22,641 bases of DNA. It comes from a virus. The position numbers and the translations under genes are program-made. Every line of letters starts with the position of its first letter. Positions within the stretch are counted from its first letter, which is position 1. Positions 21,388 through 22,641 of this stretch are shown here, one piece after another. The notes beneath the pieces were generated by a model. The model searched no databases. It worked only from the letters and a program-made list of their open reading frames with translations, and had not been told where the DNA came from. The DNA lies in IMG/VR virus record IMGVR_UViG_3300046002_007662, positions 1 through 22,641 of that record; one strand, given 5' to 3'.

Positions 21388-21705
21388 ATGAATTTTTATG
21401 AAAAAATATGTCAAGTAATGGGGGATGAATCTCATATTGATAGTAAAAAATTACTGATCAAAGACGCTTTACTGAAGTTGGGATGGACTCCTCCTGATAA
21501 AGAGGATGCACATACTGCTAAATTTGCAGAAACCCATCAGGATGCAGTAAATGAAGTTGTTGACAATCTTTTTCAAACAATCGATGAAGCTGGTGGATCT
21601 ATCAATGCTGATCTTCTTTTGAATAGATCCTTAATTGATGTCCTTGTTAATGTTTTTTCTACAAATGGTATTCGATTTCATTTTAAAAGGAGAAATCATG
21701 CATGA
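21388..21705 (+). CDS. Hypothetical protein, paralogue A of a tandem pair
   Basis: Codes for 105 residues, start after AAGGAGCAATC. The last 50 residues align with the product of the next gene: NEVVDNLFQTIDEAGGSI... here, against GEVIEDLQKTLSDAGGMI... there, and both then reach L-x2-V-x-S-x-NGIRF. The N-terminal 55 residues are unique to this copy. Helical and acidic; no recognised function. Its 3' end overlaps the next gene by 8 bases. Confidence 0.7.
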   Translation: MNFYEKICQVMGDESHIDSKKLLIKDALLKLGWTPPDKEDAHTAKFAETHQDAVNEVVDNLFQTIDEAGGSINADLLLNRSLIDVLVNVFSTNGIRFHFKRRNHA

Positions 21706-22000
21706 TAAACTGATCATAAACAATCCCGATAAGTTAGGGGAAGTCATTGAAGATCTTCAAAAGACACTCTCTGATGCCGGAGGAATGATCCAACTGCCTG
21801 AGTTATTCAAAATGACTATACTGGAATTCCTAGCAACCGTAGCATCCTCCAATGGCATCCGGTTTTACTACAACAAGAAGTTTGTCATTGTGAAACATCC
21901 TGGAGAGGATCAAAAACCCATGAAACCACCTAGACCGAGAGGTCCTATTCCGGAGATATCCAATGTTTCAATATTCGATGAAGAAGAGGTAGACAGATGA
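21698..22000 (+). CDS. Hypothetical protein, paralogue B of a tandem pair
   Basis: The ATG at 21698 follows AAAAGGAG and fits the alignment with the preceding gene; an upstream ATG at 21635 would add a hydrophobic stretch read from the other gene's coding region and has no ribosome binding site. Codes for 100 residues: a helical domain shared with paralogue A (about 5-55), then a Pro/Arg/Lys-rich linker (KPMKPPRPRGPIPE) and an acidic end (FDEEEVDR), which is a possible protein-binding tail. Function unknown. Confidence 0.7.
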   Translation: MHDKLIINNPDKLGEVIEDLQKTLSDAGGMIQLPELFKMTILEFLATVASSNGIRFYYNKKFVIVKHPGEDQKPMKPPRPRGPIPEISNVSIFDEEEVDR

Positions 22001-22199
22001 AGGTGATTCAAAGCAAAATATGTCCTTGTTGCTTGGAAAGATTCTTTCGTGGAAAACCAAATACAAGTCATTGGCTAAAAAGGGGATTCTTTATACAGAT
22101 ATTGCAAAGGAGTTTAATATCACCGATCATTATGCAGGACAAATAGCCAGAAATAATGGCATTAAAAGGAAGAACCTTCATGCAAACTATAATTCTTGA
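21997..22199 (+). pseudogene. Remnant of an HNH-type homing gene: zinc piece + helix-turn-helix, frame broken
   Basis: Starts with an ATGA overlap to the previous gene. The first frame (stop at 22146) encodes MKVIQSKICPCCLERFFRGK and leads to SHWLKRG. From about 22077 the next frame encodes KKGILYTDIAKEFNITDHYA and GQIARNNGIKRK, clearly homologous to the C-terminal helix-turn-helix of the HNH protein at 13102 (KKGVLYKQLAKEFGIS..., ...IKNGIKR). One extra A in the run CTAAAAAGGGG (22075-22085) would join the frames. The HNH core is absent, so an internal deletion is the simplest explanation. It ends 20 bases inside the exonuclease gene, as the HNH gene does in the polymerase gene. Confidence 0.65.
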
Positions 22200-22641
22200 T
22201 GGAAACAATGTGGCACATATCGTAAACTTTTCTATGGGGCAATTATCAAATGATGAGCGAAGAACAGGAGTAATTTTTGGATTTTTAAAAATGATGTTAA
22301 GTTTATCAAAACGGTTAAAATCAAATAAATTTTGCATAATGTGGGATTCACAGAAATCCTTCCGCAAAGAAATCTACCCTGAATACAAAGCAAATAGGAA
22401 AGAAAAAATCCGAACAGATCAGGATGTCATTGAACGTCAAATGCTGTTTGATCAGATCAGTGAGATTCGAAGAGATATCCTGCCAGCATTAGGATTCAAT
22501 AACAATTTCATAAAGACAGGATATGAAGCAGATGATCTAATTGCTTACGAAATCCTATCCAATCACGGAAAAGATGCAACCATTGTAAGCACCGATCATG
22601 ATCTGTATCAACTGCTGAATGATTACACCAGGATATTTAAT
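22180..22641 (+). CDS. 5'-3' exonuclease, FEN/T5-type (3' end beyond window)
   Basis: The ATG at 22180 follows AAAAGGAAG and the frame stays open for 154 codons to the end of the window. Signature residues: D7 in IILDGNNVAH, W55-D56, the basic arch region SFRKEIYPEYKANRK (60-74), G-Y-E116-A-D118-D119 and STDHD (137-141), with acidic metal ligands as in T5 exonuclease and the nuclease part of Pol I. Because the polymerase here lacks such a domain, this enzyme would supply flap removal and primer excision. Only the N-terminal half is visible. Confidence 0.9.
   Translation, partial: MQTIILDGNNVAHIVNFSMGQLSNDERRTGVIFGFLKMMLSLSKRLKSNKFCIMWDSQKSFRKEIYPEYKANRKEKIRTDQDVIERQMLFDQISEIRRDILPALGFNNNFIKTGYEADDLIAYEILSNHGKDATIVSTDHDLYQLLNDYTRIFN

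Noticed and set aside
21635-21697. N-terminal extension of the 21698 gene
   Set aside because: It would be read from within the preceding gene, has no ribosome binding site and breaks the alignment with the paralogue.

Overview
The window reads as part of the replication and recombination region of a double-stranded DNA tailed phage (or a prophage of that type). Every supported gene lies on the + strand. Genes are packed tightly, many sharing ATGA stop/start overlaps, and nearly all have strong AAGGAG-like ribosome binding sites. Base composition is moderately AT-rich. There are no ribosomal, tRNA or cellular metabolic genes. Recognisable genes form a nearly complete phage replisome: primase, DnaB-type helicase, family A DNA polymerase, beta-type sliding clamp, clamp-loader ATPase, ssDNA-binding protein, RecA/UvsX-type recombinase and the start of a 5'-3' exonuclease (FEN family). 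The host cannot be named; sigma70-like promoters, strong Shine-Dalgarno sequences and Rho-independent terminators fit many bacteria, including Firmicutes.

Layout. 1-2168: primase, a gene that looks truncated by a deletion, and a small coiled-coil protein, closed by a terminator. 2206-2562: a tandem zinc-binding protein. 2559-3103: a gene-free 540-base stretch with two promoters, a probable small RNA with its own terminator, and a dense set of hairpins. 3104-9305: small unknown genes, a metallophosphoesterase, the helicase interrupted by a 409-residue intein inside its Walker A motif, and a ribbon-helix-helix protein. 9313-10872: an insulated two-gene transcription unit encoding a highly charged repeat protein. 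10891-17956: sliding clamp, radical SAM enzyme, a 23-residue membrane peptide, a free-standing HNH endonuclease abutting the polymerase start, a UDG/exonuclease/polymerase fusion, four small genes and the clamp loader. 17960-19966: a second insulated unit with a putative UvsY-like mediator and the zinc-bearing ssDNA-binding protein. 19980-22641: a small beta-rich protein, RecA-like recombinase, two tandem paralogues, a decayed homing-endonuclease remnant and the exonuclease, which runs off the window.

How it works together. Primase and helicase form the primosome. Clamp, clamp loader and polymerase synthesise DNA. The ssDNA-binding protein, mediator candidate and RecA-like protein support recombination-dependent replication, and the exonuclease should remove RNA primers and flaps. 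The two insulated units share a near-identical promoter with a dyad (GRTTCG ... CGAAYC) bracketing the -10 box, suggesting co-regulation.

The most unusual signals are: (1) this two-copy promoter/operator; (2) three homing-type elements tied to replication genes (intein in helicase, HNH gene before polymerase, HNH/HTH remnant before exonuclease), where the HNH insertion appears to duplicate the ribosome binding site and first codons of the polymerase; (3) the promoter-small RNA-terminator unit and the structured non-coding region next to it.
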